This document shows, in pieces, positions 38,972 to 48,309 of a stretch of DNA of 64,000 nucleotides. Below the pieces are notes generated by a model. The model did not search any database and was not told where the DNA came from. It was given only the letters and a program-made list of their open reading frames with translations. Position numbers and translations under genes: made by a program. The stretch's first letter is position 1. Every line of letters begins with the position of its first letter. Source of the DNA: an uncultured Dyadobacter sp. (GTDB taxonomy: Bacteria; Bacteroidota; Bacteroidia; Cytophagales; Spirosomataceae); the NCBI RefSeq assembly GCF_946482605.1, contig NZ_CAMLSE010000034.1:18448-82447 (forward strand), read 5' to 3'.

Positions 38972-40248
38972 CCGGTAATGGTCTTGAGCTTTCTTTCGAA
39001 TTCGGAGAGGATCCGTTCCTTCATCTGCACCTTGCGTTTCTGAATGTTAATGCGGCCTACTGCGGGCTTGTCCAGTTCAGGGTCGCCGGTTGCAGTACGG
39101 TCGAATTCCAGGATCGCGAATTCCAGGTCACTCTTCTCACGCTTGGCAAGCCATTCCAGCTCCCGGTATTTGGTCCGAAGCTGCTCTTCCGGGCTTTTCA
39201 GGTCAAAAGCCGGATATTTACGGCTGATCACCCTTGCCAGGTAGCTGAGTTCGAATATTTTATCACATATCATCCGGAAACGCTCTGCCAGCTCCTTGTC
39301 CGCAAGCTTGAAAGGAATCTTGATCTCCTTCCATTTGCTGAGCAGCACCTTGGCTTCCTGCGAAGCTTCGATGATATCCGGCTGCCTGAGCAGGGTTTCC
39401 GCTTGTTGCAGCAATTTCTGTTGTTCCACGATACGCGGGTCTACGCGTACTTTCGGCTCGATGCCTTTCGCCAGATTATACTTGTCGTAGAACAGTTTGA
39501 GGAAGTGCCTGTACGCTTTGTTGACTTTGAAAAAGCGCTTTGGCGGAACTTCTCCGATGTTGTTCCATGCATTACGTACGTCACGTGCCTTGGCATACGC
39601 TTCGTCGAGATCCCTTGCATAACTAAGTGTCTTAGTTATTTTGATCAGCTTCTCATATTCCTCGATACGGTGCTGATTGATCTTGTTCTGCTCGTCGAAA
39701 TAGTCACGGCGGCGCTGGAAGAAGTCGTCCAGGATTTTCTGGAATGTCGTTTCTACTTCCTCCTGGTATTCTTTTTCAACCGGGCCGGTGCGGATCCATT
39801 TAGCTTTGATCTCCTGGATCTGGTCGGTAGCGGCGGCATAATCGGCAACAGCAGCAGCAACTTTGACATCTTCGATCAGTGCGCGCTTGATTTCCAGGTT
39901 CTTGAGCTGGTTAACTTCGATCAGGCCTTTGAGATACTCTTCCTTTTCTTCCAGTCTTTTCAGCAAAGGCACAAAATCGCCCAATGCATCAAACCCTTTC
40001 AACTTGCGTTGCAACTGTATCAGCTTAGTCAGATAGGAGCCCTTATTAAGCGCTTCATCTATTTCGTGTTCCAGCTGCTCTACTTTGTTCAGGACAATGT
40101 TAAAACGATTCTTGAAATAGTCAATCGCTTCCTGTTCAGTCCTTTTTACTTCTCCAATTTGCCGGTCGGGGAAATCCAGATACCCCTTTAAAAATACTTT
40201 GCTGTCCTTAACGTAGCCGTATTCATCATTCAATGTGGCATTTTCCAT
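38968..40248 (-). CDS. DUF349 repeat protein
   Basis: 426 residues, coiled-coil helical throughout. Several DUF349 repeats are visible, for example IQEIKAKWIRTGPVEKEYQEE, DVRNAWNNIGEVPPKRF and LLSKWKEIKIPFKLADKEL, with the W-x3-G-x-V/I-P spacing. Function unknown; such proteins are common in Bacteroidota as single-copy core genes. Divergent from ettA. Confidence 0.88.
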   Translation of the reverse strand: MENATLNDEYGYVKDSKVFLKGYLDFPDRQIGEVKRTEQEAIDYFKNRFNIVLNKVEQLEHEIDEALNKGSYLTKLIQLQRKLKGFDALGDFVPLLKRLEEKEEYLKGLIEVNQLKNLEIKRALIEDVKVAAAVADYAAATDQIQEIKAKWIRTGPVEKEYQEEVETTFQKILDDFFQRRRDYFDEQNKINQHRIEEYEKLIKITKTLSYARDLDEAYAKARDVRNAWNNIGEVPPKRFFKVNKAYRHFLKLFYDKYNLAKGIEPKVRVDPRIVEQQKLLQQAETLLRQPDIIEASQEAKVLLSKWKEIKIPFKLADKELAERFRMICDKIFELSYLARVISRKYPAFDLKSPEEQLRTKYRELEWLAKREKSDLEFAILEFDRTATGDPELDKPAVGRINIQKRKVQMKERILSEFERKLKTITG

Positions 40249-40320
40249 TCTTTCAATTTTTTTTATCTGCTAAGTGTAGGGATATATAACGATATTTGTT
40301 ACGCACAAATTAAACAAAAA

Positions 40321-41988
40321 ATGAGTAACGAAACCATTATTTTCTCAATGTCTGGGGTCAACAAAATCATTCCTCCCAACAGACATATTATAAAAAACAT
40401 TTATTTATCGTTTTTTTATGGTGCAAAAATCGGGGTTCTTGGTCTGAACGGATCCGGTAAATCAACCCTTTTGCGTGTCATTGCCGGTATCGACAAGGAC
40501 ATCCAGGGCGATGTCGTTTTTTCACCGGGTTATTCCGTCGGGATGCTCGAACAAGAGCCCAAACTGGATCCTGGTAAGACTGTCAGGGAAGTCGTCGAAG
40601 AGGGCGTACAGGAAATTGTAAACCTCCTTAAAGAATTCGACGAGATCAATGAAGCTTTCGGAGCAGAAGACGCCGATTTCGACAAACTACTGGAAAGACA
40701 AGGCGAAGTACAGGAAAAGCTGGACGCTGCCGATGCCTGGAATCTCGATAACCGCCTCGAAATAGCGATGGACGCTTTGCGCTGCCCGCCGTCGGATACA
40801 TTGATAGCAACACTTTCGGGAGGTGAAAAACGCCGGGTCGCGTTGTGCCGCCTCCTCCTGCGCCAGCCCGACGTGCTCCTGCTCGATGAACCGACCAACC
40901 ACCTTGACGCCGAATCGGTACTGTGGCTCGAAGAACATTTGAGACAATATAAAGGAACCGTCATTGCCGTAACCCACGACCGTTACTTCCTCGACAATGT
41001 GGCAGGCTGGATCCTCGAACTCGACCGCGGAGAAGGTATTCCATGGAAAGGCAATTATACCTCCTGGCTGGAACAGAAGCAGGAGCGACTGAAAAAGGAA
41101 GAAAAGACAGAATCAAAACGCCAGAAAACACTGCAGCGCGAGTTGGAATGGGTTAGATTGGCACCGAAAGCAAGGCAGGCCAAATCCAAAGCCAGGCTGG
41201 GAGCTTACGAAAAACTACTAAGTGAAGAAGGCAGGGAGAAAGAAGAAAAACTGGAAATCTTCATCCCGTCCGGCCCCCGGTTGGGTAATAAAGTGATAGA
41301 AGCGCACAACGTGTCCATGGGATTCGGGGACCGGTTGCTGTATGAGAACCTCAGCTTTGCATTACCGCCCAACGGGATCGTCGGCATTATCGGCCCCAAC
41401 GGAGCTGGTAAGACCACTTTGTTCAAACTTATCACCGGCCAGTTGAAGCCATTGACCGGGCATTTCGACGTAGGTGAAACTGTTCAGCTCGCCTATGTGG
41501 ATCAGGAGCACGACAACCTTGACCCTGTAAAAACCGTGTATCAAAGCATTGCCGACGGCAACGACTGGATCATGATCGGCGGTAAGCAATCCAACGCCCG
41601 CGCCTATGTAAGCCGGTTCAACTTCGGCGGTGGCGATCAGGAGAAAAAGGTTGGCACGTTGTCGGGCGGAGAACGCAACCGGGTTCACCTGGCCATGACT
41701 CTAAAGGAAGGCGGCAACCTGCTGCTGCTCGATGAGCCTACCAACGACCTGGACGTCAACACGCTCCGTGCATTGGAAGAAGGTCTTGAAAACTTCGCAG
41801 GCTGCGCGGTAATCATTTCCCACGACCGCTGGTTCCTGGATCGGGTCGCCACGCATATCCTTGCGTTTGAAGGAGACTCCCAGGTGTACTGGTTCGAAGG
41901 TAACTTCTCGGAATACGAGGAGAACCGCCGCAAACGGCTCGGAACGGAGGCAACTCCCAAACGGATCAAATATAAAAAGCTCGCCTAG
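40321..41988 (+). CDS. ettA: ABC-F energy-dependent translational throttle protein EttA
   Basis: 555 residues. Two ATPase domains: Walker A GLNGSGKST near residue 42 and GPNGAGKTT near 363, signatures LSGGEKRR and LSGGERNR, and Walker B LLLDEPTNHLD and LLLDEPTNDLD. The P-site tRNA interaction region between them (LKKEEKTESKRQKTLQRELEW) is the ABC-F linker. EttA acts at the ribosomal E site and couples elongation to ATP/ADP ratio. A terminator follows at 42019-42048. Confidence 0.94.
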   Translation: MSNETIIFSMSGVNKIIPPNRHIIKNIYLSFFYGAKIGVLGLNGSGKSTLLRVIAGIDKDIQGDVVFSPGYSVGMLEQEPKLDPGKTVREVVEEGVQEIVNLLKEFDEINEAFGAEDADFDKLLERQGEVQEKLDAADAWNLDNRLEIAMDALRCPPSDTLIATLSGGEKRRVALCRLLLRQPDVLLLDEPTNHLDAESVLWLEEHLRQYKGTVIAVTHDRYFLDNVAGWILELDRGEGIPWKGNYTSWLEQKQERLKKEEKTESKRQKTLQRELEWVRLAPKARQAKSKARLGAYEKLLSEEGREKEEKLEIFIPSGPRLGNKVIEAHNVSMGFGDRLLYENLSFALPPNGIVGIIGPNGAGKTTLFKLITGQLKPLTGHFDVGETVQLAYVDQEHDNLDPVKTVYQSIADGNDWIMIGGKQSNARAYVSRFNFGGGDQEKKVGTLSGGERNRVHLAMTLKEGGNLLLLDEPTNDLDVNTLRALEEGLENFAGCAVIISHDRWFLDRVATHILAFEGDSQVYWFEGNFSEYEENRRKRLGTEATPKRIKYKKLA

Positions 41989-42018
41989 CCAAAGTTTATC
42001 AGGCAATAGCTGCTTCGG

Positions 42019-42048
42019 AGCGCCCGCATTTCTGCGGGCGCTTTTTTT
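42019..42048 (+). terminator. Rho-independent terminator after ettA
   Basis: AGCGCCCGCA and TGCGGGCGCT pair over ten bases around TTTC, followed by a T-run. The next 300 bases to 42349 are AT-rich, hold no gene and contain only a weak inverted repeat (ACAAAAT/ATTTTGT near 42268-42287); the promoter of the next gene is expected there. Confidence 0.9.
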
Positions 42049-42349
42049 GTAACCATTGTAGAATTTATTTCCAGTTGTTCTTGAAATATAATTTTATTAT
42101 TCTACCTTTCTATCAAATTTTTCCCATCCTCTATCAACCTAATACTTACTTAAACTATTGAAATAATATTCATATAGGCTAAAACTGGCATTCCTTTTCT
42201 ACTTCGTTCGGAGTGCTTTGACGGCATTCAACATTACCACGCCATCCTGGGAATAATGTATCCACCAACAAAATCTACACATTTTGTAGTATTTCTTTTA
42301 GTGCATAAATTATAGTCGAATTTCTAACCGCCCACTGATAACAACCTTT

Positions 42350-44611
42350 ATGTACGTCAAACATTTATTGCAAACCCGTTTTAAATCAAACTATCTCCTA
42401 CTCTTAGCCTTTTTCCTGCTTGCACCAACGCTTACCCTTCACGCCCAGCGGGAGCTCATACTTAACACGACGGGTTACGGATTCGACCGTACAGCTCCGA
42501 ACGGCATTAACCCGGGGCAATGGGAATATATCCTGAAATTCGCCAACCTCAAATACAATGGGAAGGACGCCAGCCCTACCGCCGTACGCCTGCACGTTCA
42601 ATGGGAGCATTATGAACCAACGCTGGGGAACTACCAGCGCCAAAAACTAGCACAGGCCGTCAAGGCGATCCTCGACATCAATCCCAACATGAAGGTGGCG
42701 CTCCACTTTTCCTATCTTCGCCCCGGTTATTGGAACGACAGCTACCTTTCGACCGTCGACATTGCGCAGACATCGACCGGCACGCTCATCCGGGATGCGA
42801 TCGCCCACACCTCCCCCTCCATATACTCCGAATATGCCACCGGCAGGTTTCTTTCGTTTGTCGACGATGCCCTGACCCAGATTCAATCCTACTCTTCACG
42901 AATTCTCTATGTAGCCATGGGAAACAATGGCTCTGAGGAATTCTATGTGCCGAACAAAACCACCAATTCGATAAATTATCCAGGCATGTTTGAGGGAAAA
43001 GCACTGCAGGCCTGGCGGACAAAATTTTTGCCGGCCCGCTTTCCCGGACAAACCAACGTCACCTGGGGCCGTAACACCTATCCGATAGCTTCCGCACCCC
43101 AGCCCACCGACGCAAACTACAACTCCGAAATAGGACGCGACCTCCACAGGTTTGCTGGTTGGGGGTTGTTGAAATTGTTCAAAGGCTTTTATGAAACGGT
43201 CAAAACCCGTAGTCCTTCCATTAAAGTACTCCATTTCATATCTGATTTCGGATCAGTGCAAGGTAACAACTGGCACCTCCATAGCAGCACCTTAGTGCTG
43301 GCACTGGAGTTGTCCGACGGGATCTACCATACCGATGGCACCAATCAATATGACCTTTGGAAAAAGATCATGGGCATTGACTGCATTAAAGGAACCTACC
43401 CCAATAAAATTGCCGGTGTGGAGTTCGACCCGATCGATCTCGCCCAGCCGGATGGCGGGTCCGGAATCAACGGCGGCATTCCTTACGAATGGTTCCCCAG
43501 GGCCTACAAACACGGTGCCGAGTATGTCCATATCGCAATGCGTTATGACGACCTAGAAATGCAGCAACTGGCACCTACGCTCGCATTGTGCCGGGAACAG
43601 TATATCAAACCTTCCTACCAGCCCCCTGCGAGAGCCGCGGCCGTAACCGTGAACACTTTTCCAAATGTATTTACCGGCCAGTTTCTTTTCGATACCTGGA
43701 ATCAGATCGGCGGACAGAACTTTGGGCAGTCCGACCTCCAACCCAAATCGATCAGAATGTCGGATACCGGTTATTGGGAAAAGATCTGGGACAATGGCAG
43801 TTATCTTCCATGTAATTTCTCTGTGAACGTCAACACGTCGCAAGCGAAACCTGTAATAGGTTCGCAGGTGACCCTCAGTATCAACTGTGCCGGACAGGAA
43901 TGCAATTCTGCCAGTTATGTATGGAGCGGCGAAGGTACAAACAACCGCACCGGTAGCTCTATTGTCATTACAGCTCCGATGAATCCTGGCAATTACAGCT
44001 ATTCGGCCACTTCGACCCGAAGCGGCTGCGGCCCGAAAAATTCGGCACTAACCCTGGCTGTAACGAGGCCATTGCCCGTCAAACTCATCAGCTTTACGGC
44101 TGTCAAAGAGCGGGGGCAGGCACTGTTGTCGTGGGCGACTTCGGAAGAAGTGAACAGTGAAAAATTCGAGATAGAACGCAGCGTGGACGGAAAGAAATGG
44201 ACCACGATTGGCACAGTGGCCGCAAGTGGGGAAACCGTACAGACGATAACCCGATATGGTTTCACGGACGTCGTCCCGGTGGCCGGAGAAAACCTCTACC
44301 GCCTCAAAATGATCGACTTCGACCAAACCTTTGCATACAGCAAGATCGTCAATCTCAACTTTCAGTCCGGTGCATTTGTAAACACCTACCCCAATCCCGC
44401 AACCGACCGGGTAATTATCGCCGTCGACAACTGGGAAAGTGTCAAAACCGTGCGGATTGTCAACAGCGCTGGTCAAACCGTTTACACCTCTGAAAGTCCG
44501 GAGCAGGAAATTGATGTTCAGCTGCTGGCAACCGGCTCGTATGTGATCGGACTGGAGCGGGCCAATGGTGTGCAGGAAAACGTGAAGTTCGTGAAGCAGC
44601 CCGGCAAATAG
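42350..44611 (+). CDS. T9SS-secreted glycoside hydrolase-like protein
   Basis: 753 residues. Signal peptide (YLLLLAFFLLAPTLTLHAQ), then a 430-residue TIM-barrel-like region with GNNGSEEFYVP near residue 197 and AGVEFDPIDL near 360, which could supply the two catalytic glutamates of a clan-A glycosidase; I cannot place it in a GH family. After about residue 505 come an Ig-like domain (SYVWSGEGTNNRTGS) and a fibronectin-like domain (PLPVKLISFTAVKERGQAL). It ends in a type A T9SS sorting domain with NTYPNPATDRVII. A surface or extracellular polysaccharide enzyme is likely. Confidence 0.8.
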   Translation: MYVKHLLQTRFKSNYLLLLAFFLLAPTLTLHAQRELILNTTGYGFDRTAPNGINPGQWEYILKFANLKYNGKDASPTAVRLHVQWEHYEPTLGNYQRQKLAQAVKAILDINPNMKVALHFSYLRPGYWNDSYLSTVDIAQTSTGTLIRDAIAHTSPSIYSEYATGRFLSFVDDALTQIQSYSSRILYVAMGNNGSEEFYVPNKTTNSINYPGMFEGKALQAWRTKFLPARFPGQTNVTWGRNTYPIASAPQPTDANYNSEIGRDLHRFAGWGLLKLFKGFYETVKTRSPSIKVLHFISDFGSVQGNNWHLHSSTLVLALELSDGIYHTDGTNQYDLWKKIMGIDCIKGTYPNKIAGVEFDPIDLAQPDGGSGINGGIPYEWFPRAYKHGAEYVHIAMRYDDLEMQQLAPTLALCREQYIKPSYQPPARAAAVTVNTFPNVFTGQFLFDTWNQIGGQNFGQSDLQPKSIRMSDTGYWEKIWDNGSYLPCNFSVNVNTSQAKPVIGSQVTLSINCAGQECNSASYVWSGEGTNNRTGSSIVITAPMNPGNYSYSATSTRSGCGPKNSALTLAVTRPLPVKLISFTAVKERGQALLSWATSEEVNSEKFEIERSVDGKKWTTIGTVAASGETVQTITRYGFTDVVPVAGENLYRLKMIDFDQTFAYSKIVNLNFQSGAFVNTYPNPATDRVIIAVDNWESVKTVRIVNSAGQTVYTSESPEQEIDVQLLATGSYVIGLERANGVQENVKFVKQPGK

Positions 44612-44688
44612 AAATAGGACCTCTGTGGCGTTTGCCCAAAGACCAATTCTTGCTAACTTTCGAACGGAATCAGTTTTTCGAATTGTCA

Positions 44689-46071
44689 ATGAATCAATCT
44701 TCGTCTTTGCATAAAATACATTTCATTTCAGTCGGGGGCAGCGTTATGCATAACCTGGCCATCGAATTACATTTAAAAGGATTCATTGTCACGGGGTCGG
44801 ATGACGAGATTTACGAGCCATCATCGAGCCGCCTTGCGCAATACGATCTCCTTCCGCCCGTCACGGGTTGGTTTCCGGAAAGAATCACGGCCGATCTTGA
44901 TGCAGTGATACTGGGCATGCATGCGAGACAAGACAATCCCGAGCTTGCCAAAGCCAGGGAGCTCGGAATTAAAGTGTACTCCTACCCCGAGTATATTTTT
45001 GAGCAGAGCCAGAGTAAGCAACGGGTTGTGATTGCCGGAAGTCACGGCAAAACTACAATCACCTCGATGATCCTGCACGTTCTGAAGTACAATGAACGGA
45101 ATTTCAACTACCTGGTCGGCGCACAAATAGCGGGTTTCGATAACATGGTAAGGCTTTCGGAAAAAGCGCCGGTGATCGTGATCGAAGGTGACGAATATCT
45201 GACATCCCCGATCGACCCAACCCCAAAATTCATGCATTATCAGCCGCACATTGCGCTGATCAGCGGCATCGCTTGGGACCATTTCAATGTTTTTCCTACC
45301 TGGGAATCCTATGTAAAGCAATTTGAACTCCTGGCAGATTCGCTGCCCAAAGCAGGTGCGATCATTTTTGATGAAACGGACGATATGCTGGACGTTATCG
45401 GTCAGAAAGAAAGGCCGGATGTAGTGAGCACGCCCTACAATGTACATCCGCACAAAATTGTAGACGGGAAAACCATTCTGATCACTACGGAGCAGGGAGA
45501 AGTGCCGGTGCTGGTTTTCGGAAGCCATAATATGAAAAATATCAGCGGCGCCCGTGAAGTATGCGAACGCCTCGGCATTACCGACCAGCAATTCTATCAG
45601 GCCATCCAGTCCTTCAAAGGCGCATCAAAGAGACTGGAACTCCTGGGAAGCAGCAATAGTGTAAATGTATACCGCGATTTTGCTCATGCTCCCTCCAAGG
45701 TAGAGGCAACTACTACGGCCCTCAAAGAGCAATACCCCGAAAGAACACTTATCGCCTGCGCCGAACTGCATACTTTCAGCAGCCTGAATAAAGCATTTCT
45801 GGCACAATACCGCCGGAAATTAAAATCAGCAGATATCGCAGTCGTATATTATAATCCGCAGACGCTGGAACACAAGCGGCTCGAGAGCCTGTCGACGGAA
45901 GACATTCGGGTGGCATTTAAAAGAGAAGACCTGAAAGTGTTTACAGATTCGTCCGAAATGGCCACTTTTTTAAAGTCGCTGGCATGGAAGGATGCGAATC
46001 TGCTACTGATGAGCTCCGGTACTTTTGGTGATCTCGACCTGAAAAAACTGGCAGAAGAGATTTTGGCATAA
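44689..46071 (+). CDS. mpl: murein tripeptide:UDP-MurNAc ligase
   Basis: About 460 residues, the usual Mpl length. MNQSSSLHKIHFISVGGSVM begins the Mur ligase N-domain; the P-loop is GSHGKTTITSMI, and GDEYLTSPID, SGIAWDHFNVFPTW and FAHAPSKVEA are conserved Mpl features. It joins recycled L-Ala-gamma-D-Glu-meso-Dap to UDP-MurNAc, a cytosolic peptidoglycan recycling step. ATG 44689 is preferred over 44632, which adds 19 unrelated residues. Confidence 0.92.
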   Translation: MNQSSSLHKIHFISVGGSVMHNLAIELHLKGFIVTGSDDEIYEPSSSRLAQYDLLPPVTGWFPERITADLDAVILGMHARQDNPELAKARELGIKVYSYPEYIFEQSQSKQRVVIAGSHGKTTITSMILHVLKYNERNFNYLVGAQIAGFDNMVRLSEKAPVIVIEGDEYLTSPIDPTPKFMHYQPHIALISGIAWDHFNVFPTWESYVKQFELLADSLPKAGAIIFDETDDMLDVIGQKERPDVVSTPYNVHPHKIVDGKTILITTEQGEVPVLVFGSHNMKNISGAREVCERLGITDQQFYQAIQSFKGASKRLELLGSSNSVNVYRDFAHAPSKVEATTTALKEQYPERTLIACAELHTFSSLNKAFLAQYRRKLKSADIAVVYYNPQTLEHKRLESLSTEDIRVAFKREDLKVFTDSSEMATFLKSLAWKDANLLLMSSGTFGDLDLKKLAEEILA

Positions 46072-46110
46072 CCAGTTAAGAAACTTATCTAACTGACTTA
46101 AAACTTCATC

Positions 46111-46707
46111 ATGCAATCCATAGTCGTCTATTGCGGTTCCAATCCCGGGAAAAAACCGATTTACGCAGAAGCTGCTTACGCATTGGGAGCGGAACTCGCA
46201 AAACGGAAGATCAGACTTATTTACGGAGGCGGAAACATGGGCCTGATGGGCCGGGTTGCAGATGGCGCGATGGAGAGCAATGGCTTCGTTACGGGCATTA
46301 TCCCTAATTTCCTGGCCAAACTAGAAGTCGCACACAAGACCCTGTCCGAGCTGCATTTCGTAGACACGATGCATGAACGAAAAGCCAAAATGGTATCCAT
46401 GACAGACGGAGTCATTGCCATGCCGGGCGGTTATGGCACCTTTGACGAGCTATTTGAAATCCTGACCTGGTCGCAACTTAAAATATTCGCAGGCCCGGTG
46501 GGCATTCTGAATGTCAATGGCTTTTATGATCTCCTGCTTTTGCAATTGGATAAGATGATCGAAGAAGGCTTCCTGCGGGCTGAAAACAGATTACTGCTGG
46601 TCGTTGCGGAAGATCCGGCGGCACTTCTTGACAAAATGGAGGCATACCGTTTGGAAAACCAGGGAAATAAGCCGCTCGACAGGTCGTTGTATGTAGATAA
46701 TAATTAG
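46111..46707 (+). CDS. LOG-family nucleoside 5'-monophosphate phosphoribohydrolase
   Basis: 198 residues, lysine-decarboxylase-like Rossmann fold. The diagnostic PGGYGTFDELFE near residue 108 and GGGNMGLMG near 46 define LOG proteins, which release free bases such as cytokinins or adenine from nucleotides. The physiological substrate in bacteria is unclear. It lies 40 bases after mpl and is followed by the PD40-OmpA gene after 19 bases, so the three may be co-transcribed. Confidence 0.88.
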   Translation: MQSIVVYCGSNPGKKPIYAEAAYALGAELAKRKIRLIYGGGNMGLMGRVADGAMESNGFVTGIIPNFLAKLEVAHKTLSELHFVDTMHERKAKMVSMTDGVIAMPGGYGTFDELFEILTWSQLKIFAGPVGILNVNGFYDLLLLQLDKMIEEGFLRAENRLLLVVAEDPAALLDKMEAYRLENQGNKPLDRSLYVDNN

Positions 46708-46725
46708 CCATCCCCTACCAGAACG

Positions 46726-48309
46726 ATGCGTGCTCTTCTTTTACTAGCCATTTCCATCATCTCCGCGCTAAGCGCCCATGCACAACTCGAGAACCTCGGA
46801 AAAACGGTTAACACCGAATATAACGAGATCAGCCCCATTATTTCGCCGGACGGAAAAACGATCTATTTCTCGCGGGTAAGTCACCCACAAAATACGCGTG
46901 GCCCGAAAGGCAGCCAGGACATCTGGTTTTCGGAACTTAAAAGCGACAAATGGACGCCGGCCCGGCGGCTTCCGGCACCGTTGAATAAAGAAGATTACAA
47001 CAGCTTGTACAGCATTACACCGGACGGGAATACATTGCTCATCAAGGGTGCTTACAAAAACGGCGCTTATGAGACACGCGGGTTTTCGATCAGTAAAAAA
47101 ACGGCAAGAGGATGGTCCGCACCCAACAAGGTGGACATTCCGGGATACACTAAACTCAGTAAGGGCCAGTTTGACTGCGGTTATCTTTCCACTGACGGCA
47201 AGGTCCTCGTGATGTCTTTCAGTGAGAAAAAAAATAGCAAAACCGACGATTTATATGTCAGTTTCAAACAAAAGGATGGATCATGGACTAAACCTCTGAA
47301 CCTGGGTCCTGAGATTAACACGGAAGCATTTACCGAAACCACTCCCTTTCTCGCTCCCGACGGCGTCACATTGTACTTTTCAAGCGACAGAAAAGGCGGC
47401 CAGGGCAGCAATGACATCTATTACAGCAAACGAATAGACAAGTCCTGGAAAAGATGGAGCAGGCCGGTCAATCTGGGCCCGGCCATCAATTCCGACGGCT
47501 ACGATGCTTATTACACGATCTCTGCTTTGGGAGACTTCGCATACATGGTCTCCTTTAAAGACACCGAAGGGAAAGGCGACATTGTTCGCTATAACCTTCA
47601 ACCCAAGCCATCCCCTGCTGACTCCACCACGGAAGCACCGGTCGCCATTGTTCCGCCATCGGACCCCGTGGTGATGATCAGCGGCAAGGTGATCGACTCT
47701 AAAACCGGCAAACCGGTGGAAGCCACGATCATCTATGAAAACCTGGTGGATGGTGAAGAAGTCGGAACTGCTACCACCAATCCAACTACCGGGGAATACA
47801 AGATCGTACTTCCTTACGGGCAGAAATACAGCATGCGTGCAGTAGCTCCCAATTTTATCGCAGAAGGCGAAAATATTGATCTGACCGACTCTACCGCTAA
47901 TGGAAAAGGCAAGAGCTTCAGGGAAATTGGCAACAAGTCGCTGAAACTGATTCCCATCGAAGAGGGACAGATCGTACGCCTTAACAACATTTTCTTTGCT
48001 ACCGGAAAATCAACACTCAACAATGAGTCGTTCCCGGAACTGAACCGCATCGCGATCACGATGACCGAAAATAAGACGCTCGCCATCGAACTCGGCGGGC
48101 ATACCGACAATACGGGTAGCACTGAATTCAACCTTAAATTATCGCAGGATCGTGCGGATACTGTCCGGGAATATCTGATCGGTAAAGGCATTGAACCTGA
48201 TCGCGTAGCGAGTAAGGGTTATGGTGAAACTGTGCCGGTTGCCAAAAACGATACCCCGGAAGGCCAGCAGCTCAATCGACGCGTGGAGTTTAAGATATTG
48301 AAGAAGTAG
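46726..48309 (+). CDS. PD40/OmpA-type peptidoglycan-binding outer membrane protein
   Basis: 527 residues. Signal peptide (LLLLAISIISALSAHAQ), then PD40 beta-propeller repeats (SPIISPDGKTIYFSR, YSITPDGNTLLIK, YLSTDGKVLVMS, PFLAPDGVTLYFSSDRKGGQ), a carboxypeptidase-regulatory-like domain (VMISGKVIDSKTGKPVEATI) and a C-terminal OmpA domain (LGGHTDNTGSTEFNLKLSQDRA). The layout recalls T9SS anchor protein PorE without its TPR part. It would tether the outer membrane to peptidoglycan. It overlaps the convergent acyltransferase by 20 bases. Confidence 0.88.
   Translation: MRALLLLAISIISALSAHAQLENLGKTVNTEYNEISPIISPDGKTIYFSRVSHPQNTRGPKGSQDIWFSELKSDKWTPARRLPAPLNKEDYNSLYSITPDGNTLLIKGAYKNGAYETRGFSISKKTARGWSAPNKVDIPGYTKLSKGQFDCGYLSTDGKVLVMSFSEKKNSKTDDLYVSFKQKDGSWTKPLNLGPEINTEAFTETTPFLAPDGVTLYFSSDRKGGQGSNDIYYSKRIDKSWKRWSRPVNLGPAINSDGYDAYYTISALGDFAYMVSFKDTEGKGDIVRYNLQPKPSPADSTTEAPVAIVPPSDPVVMISGKVIDSKTGKPVEATIIYENLVDGEEVGTATTNPTTGEYKIVLPYGQKYSMRAVAPNFIAEGENIDLTDSTANGKGKSFREIGNKSLKLIPIEEGQIVRLNNIFFATGKSTLNNESFPELNRIAITMTENKTLAIELGGHTDNTGSTEFNLKLSQDRADTVREYLIGKGIEPDRVASKGYGETVPVAKNDTPEGQQLNRRVEFKILKK

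Noticed and set aside
48290..48309. Overlap of the PD40-OmpA gene and acyltransferase gene as a sign of an error.
   Set aside because: Both proteins end with sensible C-termini and convergent overlaps of this size also occur at 12497-12507 and 31276-31298.
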